Assembly: GCA_030424975.1 (NCBI GenBank)
Contig: JAUHVY010000001.1
Coordinates: 1,051,093 to 1,115,092 of the forward strand
From: Alphaproteobacteria bacterium
GTDB taxonomy: Bacteria; Pseudomonadota; Alphaproteobacteria; Micavibrionales; Micavibrionaceae
Direction of reading: 5' to 3'
DNA: 64,000 nt
This document shows, in pieces, positions 36,418 to 45,229 of the stretch (position 1 is the stretch's first letter; every line of letters starts with the position of its first letter). The position numbers and the translations under genes are program-made. The notes beneath the pieces were generated by a model, which worked only from the letters and a program-made list of their open reading frames with translations, did no database searches and had not been told where the DNA came from.

Positions 36418-36733
36418 AGAACAGCCTCTCTCAAGTGAAAATAAAGAACGTAGAATAAAGAACGCAGTAACTTGAACAATTATTACAAGTGTTGATTAGT
36501 TGTAAAAAACAGAACGTATACAACTTACCATTTGTTAAATATTACGCAAATTATTGCATAATATGCAAGTAAGTTTTAAGGAAAGAAAATCTTAAAGATT
36601 GAGATTATTACCCGTCAAAAATATTTTTCAAGGTATCACCTGATCATCCACTACTTTAAACATATAGTTTTGGGTAACTTTTGTTTGAATACCATCGAAT
36701 ACTCTCAAGAACTATAACCAACAGGGAAAAATC
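36418..36733. promoter_or_regulatory. 316-bp divergent regulatory region between porin and redoxin genes
   Basis: Three GAAC tetramers recur at exactly 14-bp steps (36446, 36460, 36474), the first two within AATAAAGAACG. Inverted repeat TTGCAT-AAT-ATGCAA lies at 36554-36568, preceded by GCAAATTATTGC, so GCAA/TTGC half-sites alternate. No gene is visible. These are candidate binding sites for a regulator of the porin; the regulator is unknown. Confidence 0.4.
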
Positions 36734-37282
36734 ATGAAATTCCTAATACACGCTCTTGCTATTATTTTCCTTTCATCTCCCGTTATGGCGATGGACACCT
36801 TGAAAGTCGGAGATCAAATTCCAACCAATCTGGAATTAAAAGATAAAACTGACACACTTCAGTCCTTTGACTCCCTAAAGGGGGATAAAGGCCTTGTGCT
36901 CTTTTTTATTCGCTCAGCTGATTGGTGTCCCTATTGTCAGGTACAGCTTTTAGATTTGCGAAAAGGTGAAGCAGACGGAATTATAAATGCTGGTTATAAT
37001 ATTGCGATCATAAGCTATGACAAGCCGGAGCTTTTGAATAAATTTGCAACGCGTTACAGTTTTGAGTTCCCGATGCTGTCCGATGAAGGTTCCGAAACCA
37101 TCAAAACTTTTGGTATTTGGGATCAAACAAAAGAGCCCGGCACTTTTGCTTACGGTATCCCTAACCCAACGATTTATGTTGTTTCGAAAGATAAGAAAAT
37201 ACAGGCTATTTTAGCCGAGGAAAGCTATACACGCCGTCCGGAGATCCCTGAAATTATAGAAGCTATTCAAAACGCTAAATAG
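36734..37282 (+). CDS. Exported thioredoxin-fold redoxin/peroxiredoxin-like protein
   Basis: 182 residues. Signal peptide MKFLIHALAIIFLSSPVMA, then an AhpC/TSA-redoxin fold: LKVGDQIPTNLELKDK, GLVLFFIRSADWCPYCQVQL with WCPYC near residue 66, YSFEFPMLSDEG and the cis-Pro region IPNPTIYVVS. It lies in the periplasm and may act as a thiol reductase or peroxidase. The active-site arrangement has two cysteines close together, unlike classical AhpC. The gene is divergent from the porin. Confidence 0.8.
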   Translation: MKFLIHALAIIFLSSPVMAMDTLKVGDQIPTNLELKDKTDTLQSFDSLKGDKGLVLFFIRSADWCPYCQVQLLDLRKGEADGIINAGYNIAIISYDKPELLNKFATRYSFEFPMLSDEGSETIKTFGIWDQTKEPGTFAYGIPNPTIYVVSKDKKIQAILAEESYTRRPEIPEIIEAIQNAK

Positions 37283-37317
37283 TTTAGAATTATTACATTC
37301 TCGATATTTTTCTAAAG

Positions 37318-37335
37318 CAGGAAGCCTTCTTCCTG
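37318..37335. terminator. Short perfect hairpin between convergent genes
   Basis: CAGGAAG-CCTT-CTTCCTG between the redoxin and DUF423 genes. Neither side has a long T tract, so it may be a weak terminator or an mRNA-stability element. Confidence 0.4.
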
Positions 37336-37345
37336 ATGGTAAATT

Positions 37346-37705
37346 TCATGCTTTTTTCGGTTTGATAAGCGCTAAACTCAACCAACCAAAAATAAGGGAT
37401 ATACCGCCGACGGGTGTTAATTTCCCGAACTGTGGAATATCGTAAAGAACCATCAGGTACAGGCTACCGCTGAAGATTATAATACCAACAATAAAAAGGC
37501 ATGCGGATATAATGACAGAGCGTTGTGGTGTTTGGTTTAGCGTATAAAGCCCCAGCGCCAGCAGGACAACGCTGTGAATTTGATGGTAGCGCAATGCCGT
37601 TTGAAGGGTATCAAATTCGGATGTCACAACCGCGTGTTTTAGAGCGGCGCCCAATATAACTGAACTTGCGCCAAACAAAGCAGCAGCAATTAAAATCCAT
37701 TTCAT
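37346..37705 (-). CDS. DUF423 membrane protein
   Basis: 119 residues with four hydrophobic helices. LGAALKHAV, LRYHQIHSVVLLALGLYTL, and FSGSLYLMVLYDIPQFGKLTPVGG are the conserved DUF423 (YgdD-like) segments. Function unknown. Its start overlaps the histidine-kinase stop by 4 bp, so it is the last gene of the eight-gene run beginning at 43935. Confidence 0.88.
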   Translation of the reverse strand: MKWILIAAALFGASSVILGAALKHAVVTSEFDTLQTALRYHQIHSVVLLALGLYTLNQTPQRSVIISACLFIVGIIIFSGSLYLMVLYDIPQFGKLTPVGGISLIFGWLSLALIKPKKA

Positions 37706-39054
37706 TCTTTTATATCCATTTCTATCGTTACGCTTAATCCTGAGGGCTCATTGTCAGAAAGAATAAGTACGGCACTGTGTAAATCCGCAACCCACTTCAC
37801 CATTGCCAAACCAAGGCCACTGCCCTGTCCGTCACCTTTATAAACGCGGTAAAACCTCTCCAACACTTTTTCTTTATGCTGGTCGGCTATACCTTTACCG
37901 TAATCTGAAACGCATAAGGCTAATTTTCCGCCTTGCGTAGACAGGCTGATTGTCACAGTTTCTTTCTCAGGTGAAAATTTAATCGCATTATCGAGTAAGT
38001 TTTTAACCATCACCTCTAGTGCATGTTGGTTTCCGTTAATCAATATTCCGCCTTCTACAGATACATGCATGATAACGTGGCGTTTATCAGCAAGAGGCTG
38101 CAGATCCTTGGTGACAGTTTTACAAAGCGCACTGAAATCAAATTCAGCCTTAGCCAGTTCACCAGATTGTAACCTCGCGAAAGACAGGAGTTGTTCAACC
38201 AGATGCGTAGCGCGGTCGATTGATTGATGCAGATTGTCCAGCCCTTCACGACATTCGGGCACATGGGCAGCTTTTTTTAAAAGCACCTGCGTTTGCGTTT
38301 TCATAGCCGCAAGAGGTGTACGCAGCTCATGGGCGGCGTTATCCGTAAATTGCTGCTCGCGCATGAAACCCTCTTTAATACGTTCAAGAACATTATTCAT
38401 AGCCTCTATAAGAGGGTTAATTTCAATTGGTAGCGCCTGACTGTCAATTGGTTCAAGGTCGGTTTCTTCGCGCTTGTTAATTGATTTCGATAACCCCAGT
38501 ATCGGACGGAGCGCCATTGAAACAACAAACCATACGCAAGCAAACAACACAGGAACAAAAAGTAAAAGCGGTGCCAAAAAGCTGGCGAAGATTTTAAAAA
38601 TAAGCTCGCGTCTTATCTCGAGTTTTTCGGCAACCTCAATGGTGATGTTTGTCTGCTGATCTATGAAAACAAAGAAGCGCCATTCTTCGCCCGCAAAATT
38701 CTGCGTTGAGAATCCGGGCGGCGCTGAAAACTCACCAAAGCTTTCAGCAAGATGCGATTGTGCCACCGCGTGATCTTCTTTCCAGATTCTGAACGTCAGC
38801 TTGTTTTCATATCGATGGATAAGATCTGCTCGCTCTGTTCCTAGTTCAATTTCATATTTTTCATGTTCTCCAACTTCATGCTCCGTCAGCATCAATAGAA
38901 TTTTTGCGGAATGAGCAAGCTGGGCGTCATAGACTTCTTCGATTTCATCATACGCGCTGATGAGGGACAGCCCCCCAATAATCAGGGAGAGAATAAGAAC
39001 TGATATACTGATGTATAAAAGCAGGCGTTTTCGAATGGAGTAATTCTTCTTCAT
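37702..39054 (-). CDS. Sensor histidine kinase, QseC-like
   Basis: 450 residues. Two transmembrane helices (about 10-30 and 155-185) flank a periplasmic domain of the QseC/2CSK type. The H-box is HELRTPLAAMKTQTQVLLKK near residue 240. The ATPase domain has DNAIKFSPEKE (N box), VSDYGKGIADQ and GSGLGLAMVKWV. It autophosphorylates and passes phosphate to the OmpR-type regulator encoded just upstream, with which it overlaps by 4 bp. The signal is unknown. Confidence 0.92.
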   Translation of the reverse strand: MKKNYSIRKRLLLYISISVLILSLIIGGLSLISAYDEIEEVYDAQLAHSAKILLMLTEHEVGEHEKYEIELGTERADLIHRYENKLTFRIWKEDHAVAQSHLAESFGEFSAPPGFSTQNFAGEEWRFFVFIDQQTNITIEVAEKLEIRRELIFKIFASFLAPLLLFVPVLFACVWFVVSMALRPILGLSKSINKREETDLEPIDSQALPIEINPLIEAMNNVLERIKEGFMREQQFTDNAAHELRTPLAAMKTQTQVLLKKAAHVPECREGLDNLHQSIDRATHLVEQLLSFARLQSGELAKAEFDFSALCKTVTKDLQPLADKRHVIMHVSVEGGILINGNQHALEVMVKNLLDNAIKFSPEKETVTISLSTQGGKLALCVSDYGKGIADQHKEKVLERFYRVYKGDGQGSGLGLAMVKWVADLHSAVLILSDNEPSGLSVTIEMDIKE

Positions 39055-39707
39055 TTTTCTATCATATACCCCACACCGCGAACGGTTTTAATAAGGTCCT
39101 TACCAAGCTTTCGTCGTAGCGCGGAAATATGCACCTCTATGGTATTGCTTTCAATATCGTTGTTGCCCCAATCATAGATATGCTCTTCTATTCGGGATTT
39201 ACTCATGACATGATTTATATTGGTCATCAGGATTTCAAGAACGGCCAACTCACGCCCTGACAAATTGATCGTTTTACTTTGTTTTGTGACATGCCGCGCA
39301 GCGGGAGTATAGACAATGTCAGCAACATGAATATCAGGGGAAGAGCGCCCCTGTGATCGCCTGATCAATGCAGAAACCCTTGCGGTCAGTTCATCCAGAT
39401 CAAATGGCTTGGTCAGGTAATCATCTGCGCCGCTATTCAGCCCTTCAATACGTTGTGCCACGGCGTCACGCGCAGTTAGAAACAAGACGGGGCAATCATC
39501 GTTTGATGCGCGCCTTTTTTGTAGGAATTCTAAACCCGATTGACCGGGAAGGTTTATGTCCAGCACTATCGCATCATAGGAAGTCGTAGCGATGGCCTCC
39601 TGCGCGTCTTCCGCACTCTTACACCAATCCACGGCAAAAGACATTTTCAACCCCTCCGCCGTGGCCTTGCCGAGCATAACATCATCTTCGACCAATAAAA
39701 TGCGCAT
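39051..39707 (-). CDS. OmpR/QseB-family response regulator
   Basis: 218 residues. N-terminal receiver domain begins MRILLVEDDVMLGKA with the phospho-acceptor in IVLDINLPGQSG and the conserved Lys in DDYLTKPFDLDEL. The C-terminal winged helix has LSGRELAVLEILM and SNTIEVHISALRRKLGKDLI with RGVGYMI. It is the partner of the kinase at 37702. It is 44 bp downstream of the TPR gene and probably co-transcribed with the biosynthetic genes, a closed regulatory loop. Confidence 0.94.
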   Translation of the reverse strand: MRILLVEDDVMLGKATAEGLKMSFAVDWCKSAEDAQEAIATTSYDAIVLDINLPGQSGLEFLQKRRASNDDCPVLFLTARDAVAQRIEGLNSGADDYLTKPFDLDELTARVSALIRRSQGRSSPDIHVADIVYTPAARHVTKQSKTINLSGRELAVLEILMTNINHVMSKSRIEEHIYDWGNNDIESNTIEVHISALRRKLGKDLIKTVRGVGYMIEK

Positions 39708-39751
39708 TTGTCACCTGTTTAAATTCCAGCCAGATGATTTTCACAGTTTTA

Positions 39752-40459
39752 TCACAGCTTCGCAAGGGCTGCTTTAATCTCTTGTCTGCGCCCTGCATCG
39801 GCTAACGGCCTGCTTGGGCGATCAGCGGCTTCTAAGGCGCGCTCTAAATACACACGCGCTTCTTTTTCACGACCGTCCTGCGCTAAGAAATCACCATAAA
39901 AATAATTCGGATCAATACCCTCGGGATTTATCGTCAGTGCTTTTTTCAAATACCCTTCCGCCTTTTCATCATCCCCAAACCCAATCGGCCAACCGGGAAC
40001 TTGATAGTATAAAGACCCCAAAGATGTGTAGGCTGAGCCGTCCAATGCCTTCGGATTTATTTCTAGGGCTTTTTCAAAAAGTTTACGTGCATCTTTAACC
40101 TTACCCAATGCCGATAGACCTTTGACGATACCGGCATCCGTTGACAATATAATACCCTCCCAAATTATGGGCTCCGCTTTTTTAGGGTATTTTGCACTGA
40201 TCTTAGCCGCCTTTTCCTCTAAAGAATGGATAGCACTAAGCTGTCGCTCTTTATCAGATAACTGATATTTAATACGTGCCCACTCTTTTTGTAATACGAC
40301 AATATCTTGCTCCATCGGGCTTAGGACAACAACTTCTTCAGTCTGCACAGAAGCATCAGCATCTTGCGACATATCAAGATTATCCTCTGCCATTGCAGGA
40401 AAGGAAACAGCCAGTAAAGCAGCACTAAGCAGTAGTTTTGATTTGTATGATTTTTTCAT
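39752..40459 (-). CDS. Exported TPR-repeat protein (TatT-like)
   Basis: 235 residues. Signal peptide ends SFPAMA|EDNL. The mature part has tetratricopeptide repeats in the form ARKLFEKALEINPKALDGSA, SLGSLYYQVPGWPIGFGDDE and AEGYLKKALTINPEGIDPNY, like the TRAP-associated TatT family. It would be periplasmic, perhaps a scaffold or substrate-binding protein for the pathway product. AGGAG is 7 nt upstream of its ATG, and the start overlaps the SDR gene by 35 bp. Confidence 0.85.
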   Translation of the reverse strand: MKKSYKSKLLLSAALLAVSFPAMAEDNLDMSQDADASVQTEEVVVLSPMEQDIVVLQKEWARIKYQLSDKERQLSAIHSLEEKAAKISAKYPKKAEPIIWEGIILSTDAGIVKGLSALGKVKDARKLFEKALEINPKALDGSAYTSLGSLYYQVPGWPIGFGDDEKAEGYLKKALTINPEGIDPNYFYGDFLAQDGREKEARVYLERALEAADRPSRPLADAGRRQEIKAALAKL

Positions 40460-41210
40460 TTTTCATCTCCTCATCAGGTAATGTTTGCGTTGCGTATTCC
40501 GCAAGAATTTGCTCGCCAATTTTGCAGTTCTTTTGCAGGCCTTGATCGATAATGAACGGAACGTTTGCATTTAAGAACGCAAAGAACCGTTCAGGCCAGC
40601 CGATACGGCGTTCGGCTTTTTTGTTTAAAATTGATCTCATAATAATCGCCGCAACCTTTTCGGGATCGTCATGATGAACATTTGTACGCTTGTTAATTTC
40701 TGCGCGCGCGCCCGAATTCATAGCCGTTTGCACAGCGCGCGGAATAACATGCGTTACCGATATGCCCGTCCCGCTCAACTCACGGCGAAGCGCATCATTA
40801 AACCCTTTCAACCCTGCTTTTGCTGCGACATATCCGCTAACATGTGGCAAAGGAATAAGCGCGGTCATAGAGCCGATATTGACAATCTGCCCGCTATTAC
40901 GCTTGCGCATTTCGGGCAAAACGGCCTGTGTCAAACGCATTGGGGTCAACATATTTATGTCGATGAGAGCCTCATAATCTTGGTCTTCGCAGTAATTAAA
41001 GTCATTAAAACCTGCCATGTTGATCAGGATATCAGGGCTGTTTTGCTTCAAACGCTCACATGTACGGTCAAGGTTATCAAATAAATCGCCGTCTTTTGAT
41101 CTATCATAAACGTCGACGGTAGCCCCCGCACGTTTCAACATATCCACGAGGGGGCGACCAATGCCGCCCGTCCCGCCTGTGATAAAGACTTTTTTTCCGT
41201 TAAGCGGCAT
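40425..41210 (-). CDS. Short-chain dehydrogenase/reductase
   Basis: 261 residues. NAD(P)-binding motif VFITGGTGGIGRPLVD, the NNAG position reads NMAG, catalytic Ser in NIGSMTALIP and the YxxxK pair in YVAAKAGLK. The fold is a classical SDR; it probably reduces or oxidises the pathway intermediate. ATG 41210 has GAGG at 6 nt, and its start overlaps the preceding gene by 11 bp. No substrate can be read from the sequence. C-terminal tail is charged. Confidence 0.9.
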   Translation of the reverse strand: MPLNGKKVFITGGTGGIGRPLVDMLKRAGATVDVYDRSKDGDLFDNLDRTCERLKQNSPDILINMAGFNDFNYCEDQDYEALIDINMLTPMRLTQAVLPEMRKRNSGQIVNIGSMTALIPLPHVSGYVAAKAGLKGFNDALRRELSGTGISVTHVIPRAVQTAMNSGARAEINKRTNVHHDDPEKVAAIIMRSILNKKAERRIGWPERFFAFLNANVPFIIDQGLQKNCKIGEQILAEYATQTLPDEEMKNEKIIQIKTTA

Positions 41211-41871
41211 GTTTAACCTCATACGCATGGGGGATCGCACGCATCACATTTGCAAATAAGCGGAATGTATTTTGCGCAACTTCGATAATCGCTGCTTGAT
41301 CGGCGGGGTCAGTAATTTGATTGACCGTCTCCTCAAAGAACTTCATATGGCTGATATCAAGCTCACCATGAGAATAAAGATAGCTGAACGCGTTTTTAGG
41401 CAACCCCAGTTTATCCTTCACCGCATCAGCTCCCTTATTGGCGATTTGCGTAGAGGTACTTTCCAGCATGAACACCATACCGAAAAACCCGACAGGATTT
41501 TTGCGATTGATGTAATCATAGTTATAAGCAATCAATAATTGCGTCTCCAGATTAGGTGTAGATGCACGTGCGACCTCTTTATCTGCGCCGCAAGCCGCAA
41601 TATCATTTAAAATCCACTCTTCATGGCCAACCTCCTCTTCCTGATATTCAATGATAGCTTTATGCAAAGATTTCTTATTTTGGGGTAAGCGTGCGCCCAT
41701 GCTCATCAGAAATGGTACAGTGTGTGAAACATGGTGATAGGCTTCTGTCAGATAGGCAATGTAAGTCTCTCGTGAAATGTCACCATTCAGACCGTCAACC
41801 AATTGCGGTACAGTGTAAAGCTCGTGTCTTTGCGCTTCGGTTTCTTTAACAAGTCGATCGTAAAAGTTCAT
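41200..41871 (-). CDS. Iron-containing redox enzyme, haem-oxygenase/TenA-like fold
   Basis: 223 residues. All-helical protein with the acidic and histidine motifs of the iron-dependent haem-oxygenase-like oxidases: TEAYHHVSHTVPFLMSMGAR, EYQEEEVGHEEWILNDIAA and HGELDISHMKFFEETV. The spacing of E and H residues suits a di-iron or mononuclear iron site, as in UndA- or CADD-type oxidases, rather than TenA thiaminase. ATG 41871 has AAGGAG 7 nt upstream. Its start lies inside the end of the ligase gene (26-bp overlap). Substrate inferred to be an acyl or amino-acid derivative; not shown. Confidence 0.75.
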   Translation of the reverse strand: MNFYDRLVKETEAQRHELYTVPQLVDGLNGDISRETYIAYLTEAYHHVSHTVPFLMSMGARLPQNKKSLHKAIIEYQEEEVGHEEWILNDIAACGADKEVARASTPNLETQLLIAYNYDYINRKNPVGFFGMVFMLESTSTQIANKGADAVKDKLGLPKNAFSYLYSHGELDISHMKFFEETVNQITDPADQAAIIEVAQNTFRLFANVMRAIPHAYEVKHAA

Positions 41872-43225
41872 TATCATTCTCCTTTTGGGTTTGGTATCGG
41901 GACAAGATGGCTTCCCTTTTGGGACGTCCTGTTCCGGTGAGCGTTCCATCCGCAACCGTAAACGGAGCTACGGGTGAAAAATTCTTGATATGTGCATATT
42001 CAGGCAATGCCGCGTTTGCTCTGGTAATTGCTGATCCCACGTCCGTGTCATGCGACATAGGCACGATGTACGCACTTAGAAACGGCTCTGCGTCACCGTA
42101 TACAATGGCTTGTGCAATTTCAGGGCATAGTAATAGTTGGCTTTCGACCCATTCGGGGGAGATATTGCGCCCGTACGATGTGATCAAAACATTCTTTTTG
42201 CGTCCGTCTATTGTTAAATATCCGTCCTCATCCAGATGCCCCAGATCACCTGTGGGGAATTCGCTGTTATGCTCTTCACCCAGATATCCTAAAAAAGCCG
42301 GATTTTTGATGGTGATCTCGCCGTCACACTCTGATAGCTCGATATGCGGCAATACTTTACCGACACTGCCGATTTTATCGTTCTCAGGTGTATTTAATGA
42401 CACAACAGACGCGCATTCACTCAGGCCATACCCTTCATAAACAGGAAAACCGCACTGGCGCGCCGATGAAACAAGCGTGGGGGAGGATTTTGATCCACCG
42501 ACGGCCAGAAATTTCAAACTAGGAAGCTCAACACGCGCCGCCATCAATCCACGTAATAACTCAGGCACCAAAATGGCTGAGGTGATTTCACGCGTTTTTA
42601 TATAATGTGCTAAGGCTTGGAAATCAGGTTGGAACGGATTGGAAAACCCTATTGTTTTTAATGATGGGATATATACCGTACCCCCAACCAAAAGCGTTGC
42701 ATAAACGCCGGCTACATTTTCCAGCAATACCGCCATTGGTAATATCGAAAGATGCTTTTGCGCATATTCATAATCGAGAATCTCCGTCAAAGAATGTGCA
42801 ACATTTTCCATCCCGTTTTGGGAAAGGCATACCCCCTTTGGTGCTCCGGTTGTACCTGATGTGAATGTCACTTTTGCCGTCCCCTCGGGCAGGACAGAAC
42901 GCACCTCACCACCGAGGCTCCGCACCCCTTCAGAGGTGAGGAGATGCGAAGCACCGGAAGCTTGGAGGCTATGAAAAATCTGTTCATGTGTGAAAAATGG
43001 TGGGATCGGCACAGTCGGCACATTGGCATACACCGCCGCCAGATCCCATAAAACCACCTCAATACCGTTATCAAGCGCTATACCCAGAGTTTGAACATCT
43101 AACAAAGCTTCCGCATATGCGTTAATTTTCTTATTCAGCTCACAATAAGTCAGGCTGAGATGATCACCGACCAGTGCGATCGCATCTGAGGGGTGATTAC
43201 GTATTGCATCAATAATCAGGCTCAT
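41846..43225 (-). CDS. AMP-dependent acyl/aryl synthetase (ANL superfamily)
   Basis: 459 residues, somewhat short for the family. The P-loop KVTFTSGTTGAPKGVCLSQ lies near residue 125, YEGYGLSECASVVSLN follows, and GDLGHLDEDGYLTIDGRKKN is the hinge motif with the catalytic Lys region further on. It activates a carboxylic acid as an adenylate and then usually a thioester. No carrier-protein gene is nearby, so CoA or a free acceptor is likely. It overlaps the preceding gene by 4 bp (ATGA). Confidence 0.92.
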   Translation of the reverse strand: MSLIIDAIRNHPSDAIALVGDHLSLTYCELNKKINAYAEALLDVQTLGIALDNGIEVVLWDLAAVYANVPTVPIPPFFTHEQIFHSLQASGASHLLTSEGVRSLGGEVRSVLPEGTAKVTFTSGTTGAPKGVCLSQNGMENVAHSLTEILDYEYAQKHLSILPMAVLLENVAGVYATLLVGGTVYIPSLKTIGFSNPFQPDFQALAHYIKTREITSAILVPELLRGLMAARVELPSLKFLAVGGSKSSPTLVSSARQCGFPVYEGYGLSECASVVSLNTPENDKIGSVGKVLPHIELSECDGEITIKNPAFLGYLGEEHNSEFPTGDLGHLDEDGYLTIDGRKKNVLITSYGRNISPEWVESQLLLCPEIAQAIVYGDAEPFLSAYIVPMSHDTDVGSAITRANAALPEYAHIKNFSPVAPFTVADGTLTGTGRPKREAILSRYQTQKENDNELLRSTC

Positions 43226-43935
43226 AAATTTTCTCCCTTATGGTGAAGGCGTGAAAATAAGGGTGGCGTATGTGATTCAAATTCTGCCCCCAATGCGTGA
43301 TGTAGTTTTTTAATGCCGTGTGGCACAGAACCCGCAAGAACGCGCGGCTGCGTGTCGTAATAACTTCCCCATGACTGCCCCGCCTGATTGATGAAGGATA
43401 TATCTGCATCACATATTTTTTGCGGGTTTAGCCCTATGCGTTTGAAATAGCGGTGCAAGAAATCTGTGCCAGTTACTGCGGCAAATTCAATCTTTTGAAA
43501 ATTCAAATAGGATGCCAAAGCTGCAAACAAAAAAATCGATGCCCCTTGACCCGCAGAAGCCAGATTGCCGATTTCAACAATTTTATCTCTTTCCGTTTCC
43601 AGACAATTTTCAATCTGCTTTTTTGTATATTGCTCAAGGAATAATGGCTCATGGCCTGCATAACGAAACCCGACGGCGGCGAGAATATCATCCTCATCAT
43701 TTCGGACACTCATCAAGATTGGATAATCAACCCGGATCTCCGCGTCATAACTGTTTTTATAAATGCCTTGAATAAAAGCTTCGACGCGTTGACGTTCCGG
43801 CGTAAACAGATTTGTAATACTGACAACGGATGGCGTTAAAGGGCTGATGCGGGAAACACGCGCCGCACTAAGGTACAGGTTCGCCGTATTAATGTTATTT
43901 TCTTGGTATGACAGCTTCATCTTGAAACCCTTCAT
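43222..43935 (-). CDS. Thermostable-hemolysin (T_hemolysin) family protein
   Basis: 237 residues. Matches the family named after Vibrio delta-VPH: RQRVEAFIQGIYKNSYDAEI, HEPLFLEQYTKKQIENCLE, IVEIGNLASAGQGASIF, and YFKRIGLNPQKI with WGSYYDTQP. The pattern of strand and helix resembles N-acyltransferase (LuxI/GNAT-like) folds, so it may be an acyltransferase rather than a pore-forming toxin; this is inference. First gene of the eight-gene run. Two in-frame ATGs (43935, 43920) each have a fair SD. Confidence 0.8.
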   Translation of the reverse strand: MKGFKMKLSYQENNINTANLYLSAARVSRISPLTPSVVSITNLFTPERQRVEAFIQGIYKNSYDAEIRVDYPILMSVRNDEDDILAAVGFRYAGHEPLFLEQYTKKQIENCLETERDKIVEIGNLASAGQGASIFLFAALASYLNFQKIEFAAVTGTDFLHRYFKRIGLNPQKICDADISFINQAGQSWGSYYDTQPRVLAGSVPHGIKKLHHALGAEFESHTPPLFSRLHHKGENL

Positions 43936-43967
43936 TTATTTCCTTTAATCAAGGATGAGAGATGAAG

Positions 43968-43984
43968 CTGAAGCCAACCTGAAG
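43968..43984 (-). promoter_or_regulatory. Candidate response-regulator box (CTGAAG-N5-CTGAAG)
   Basis: Two identical hexamers separated by 5 bp, 33 bp upstream of the T_hemolysin-family start (minus strand reads CTTCAG-N5-CTTCAG). The hexamer-N5-hexamer layout is that of OmpR-family sites such as the PmrA box. GATAAT, a plausible -10, lies just on the far side, which would fit a repressing or alternative-promoter arrangement. Confidence 0.45.
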
Positions 43985-44095
43985 AAAAAATTATCTGTTA
44001 AAATTTTATGCGGAGTGTGTTTTTTGTAACACAAAGGTTTTTATCTGAATACGGTTTCCCAGAGCGCCAAAAAATCGCTGTAATTGCTATATTAT

Positions 44096-45229
44096 TTAAT
44101 CTAACGTCTTACGATAGCGTTTCATTGCGAACAATGTAATCAGAACCATAAATAACATCAAAGGCCATAGATGAGGCCAAATTTCCACAAAACCGCTTCC
44201 TTTAAGTAATATCGCACGTGATATTGCAATAAAATGCGTTGCAGGAATGATATTGCCTAAGAACTGTGCCCATGCGGGCATACCAAGGAAAGGAAATAAA
44301 AATCCTGACAGCATAATTGATGGCAACATCACCATAAATGATAACTGCAAAGCTTGCGTTTGATTTTGCGCAGATGAAGAGATCGTGAACCCCAATGCCA
44401 TATTACAGGAAATGAAAACTGTTAATGCGCCAAATAACAGGGCTAAGGAGCCAATAATAGGCACCCCAAACAAAACCTTTGCAAAAAAGATAATCAATGC
44501 GGATTGAAAAAAACCGATCATCACATACGGGGCAATCTTACCCGCCATAACCTCTAGCGGAGAGATGGGCATTGCCAGCAAATTTTCCATGGTGCCCCGC
44601 TCCCTTTCGCGGGTCATCGCCAATGCGGTCATCATAATTCCGGTCATTGTCAGAATAATCGCAACCAACCCCGGAACAATATTATATCGTGTAAACCCCT
44701 CGGGATTATACATGCGATGTGCACGCAAAGAAAAGGCAGGAGATGCGCTTTGTAAATACGCAAGCGGCCCCTTGAGCTCTTCTCTTAAAATGCGGTCCAT
44801 CATACCACTGACAGAGCTAAGCGCGCCCGACGTGGCAACAGGGTCACTCGCATCCGCCTCAATCAATATTTCCGGTCTCTGTCCACGCACAAGATCGCGT
44901 TCAAAATATGCCGGAATGGTAACAACAAAAAGGACTTCGCCGCGCTTGAGAAGTTCATGCCCCTCTTTATCCGACCGAATATCATAATCAACAGAAAAGT
45001 ATTCCGTATTTTTTAACCCTGCCACGACGGCACGTGCAATTTCACTGTTATCTTGTGAGAATACTGCTGTTGGCAAATGCTTTGGATCGGTGTTCAGTGC
45101 ATAGCCAAACAACAAAAGCTGCATAATCGGCACCATGATAATCATGCGTAAAGTAACTGCATCACGTTTTAGTTGAATGAACTCCTTCATTAATACCGCA
45201 TACGCACGGCGTAGAGAAAATGACATCAC
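44096..45229 (-). CDS. ABC-2 type transporter permease (YbhS/YbhR-like)
   Basis: 377 residues. N-terminal helix RRAYAVLMKEFIQLKRDAVT, then a periplasmic domain of about 150 residues, and a C-terminal set of five to six helices with ALAMTRERERGTMENLLAMP and the LSGFLFPFLGMP motif, typical of the drug/lipid efflux ABC-2 family. The encoded start overlaps the ATPase gene by 4 bp. It forms the inner-membrane exporter with the ATPase and HlyD-like protein. E. coli YbhFSR has two permeases; only one is present here. Confidence 0.92.
   Translation of the reverse strand: MMSFSLRRAYAVLMKEFIQLKRDAVTLRMIIMVPIMQLLLFGYALNTDPKHLPTAVFSQDNSEIARAVVAGLKNTEYFSVDYDIRSDKEGHELLKRGEVLFVVTIPAYFERDLVRGQRPEILIEADASDPVATSGALSSVSGMMDRILREELKGPLAYLQSASPAFSLRAHRMYNPEGFTRYNIVPGLVAIILTMTGIMMTALAMTRERERGTMENLLAMPISPLEVMAGKIAPYVMIGFFQSALIIFFAKVLFGVPIIGSLALLFGALTVFISCNMALGFTISSSAQNQTQALQLSFMVMLPSIMLSGFLFPFLGMPAWAQFLGNIIPATHFIAISRAILLKGSGFVEIWPHLWPLMLFMVLITLFAMKRYRKTLD

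Noticed and set aside
36446-36477. GAAC repeats as an alphaproteobacterial LexA (SOS) box
   Set aside because: The LexA site is GTTC-N7-GTTC; here the spacing is N10.
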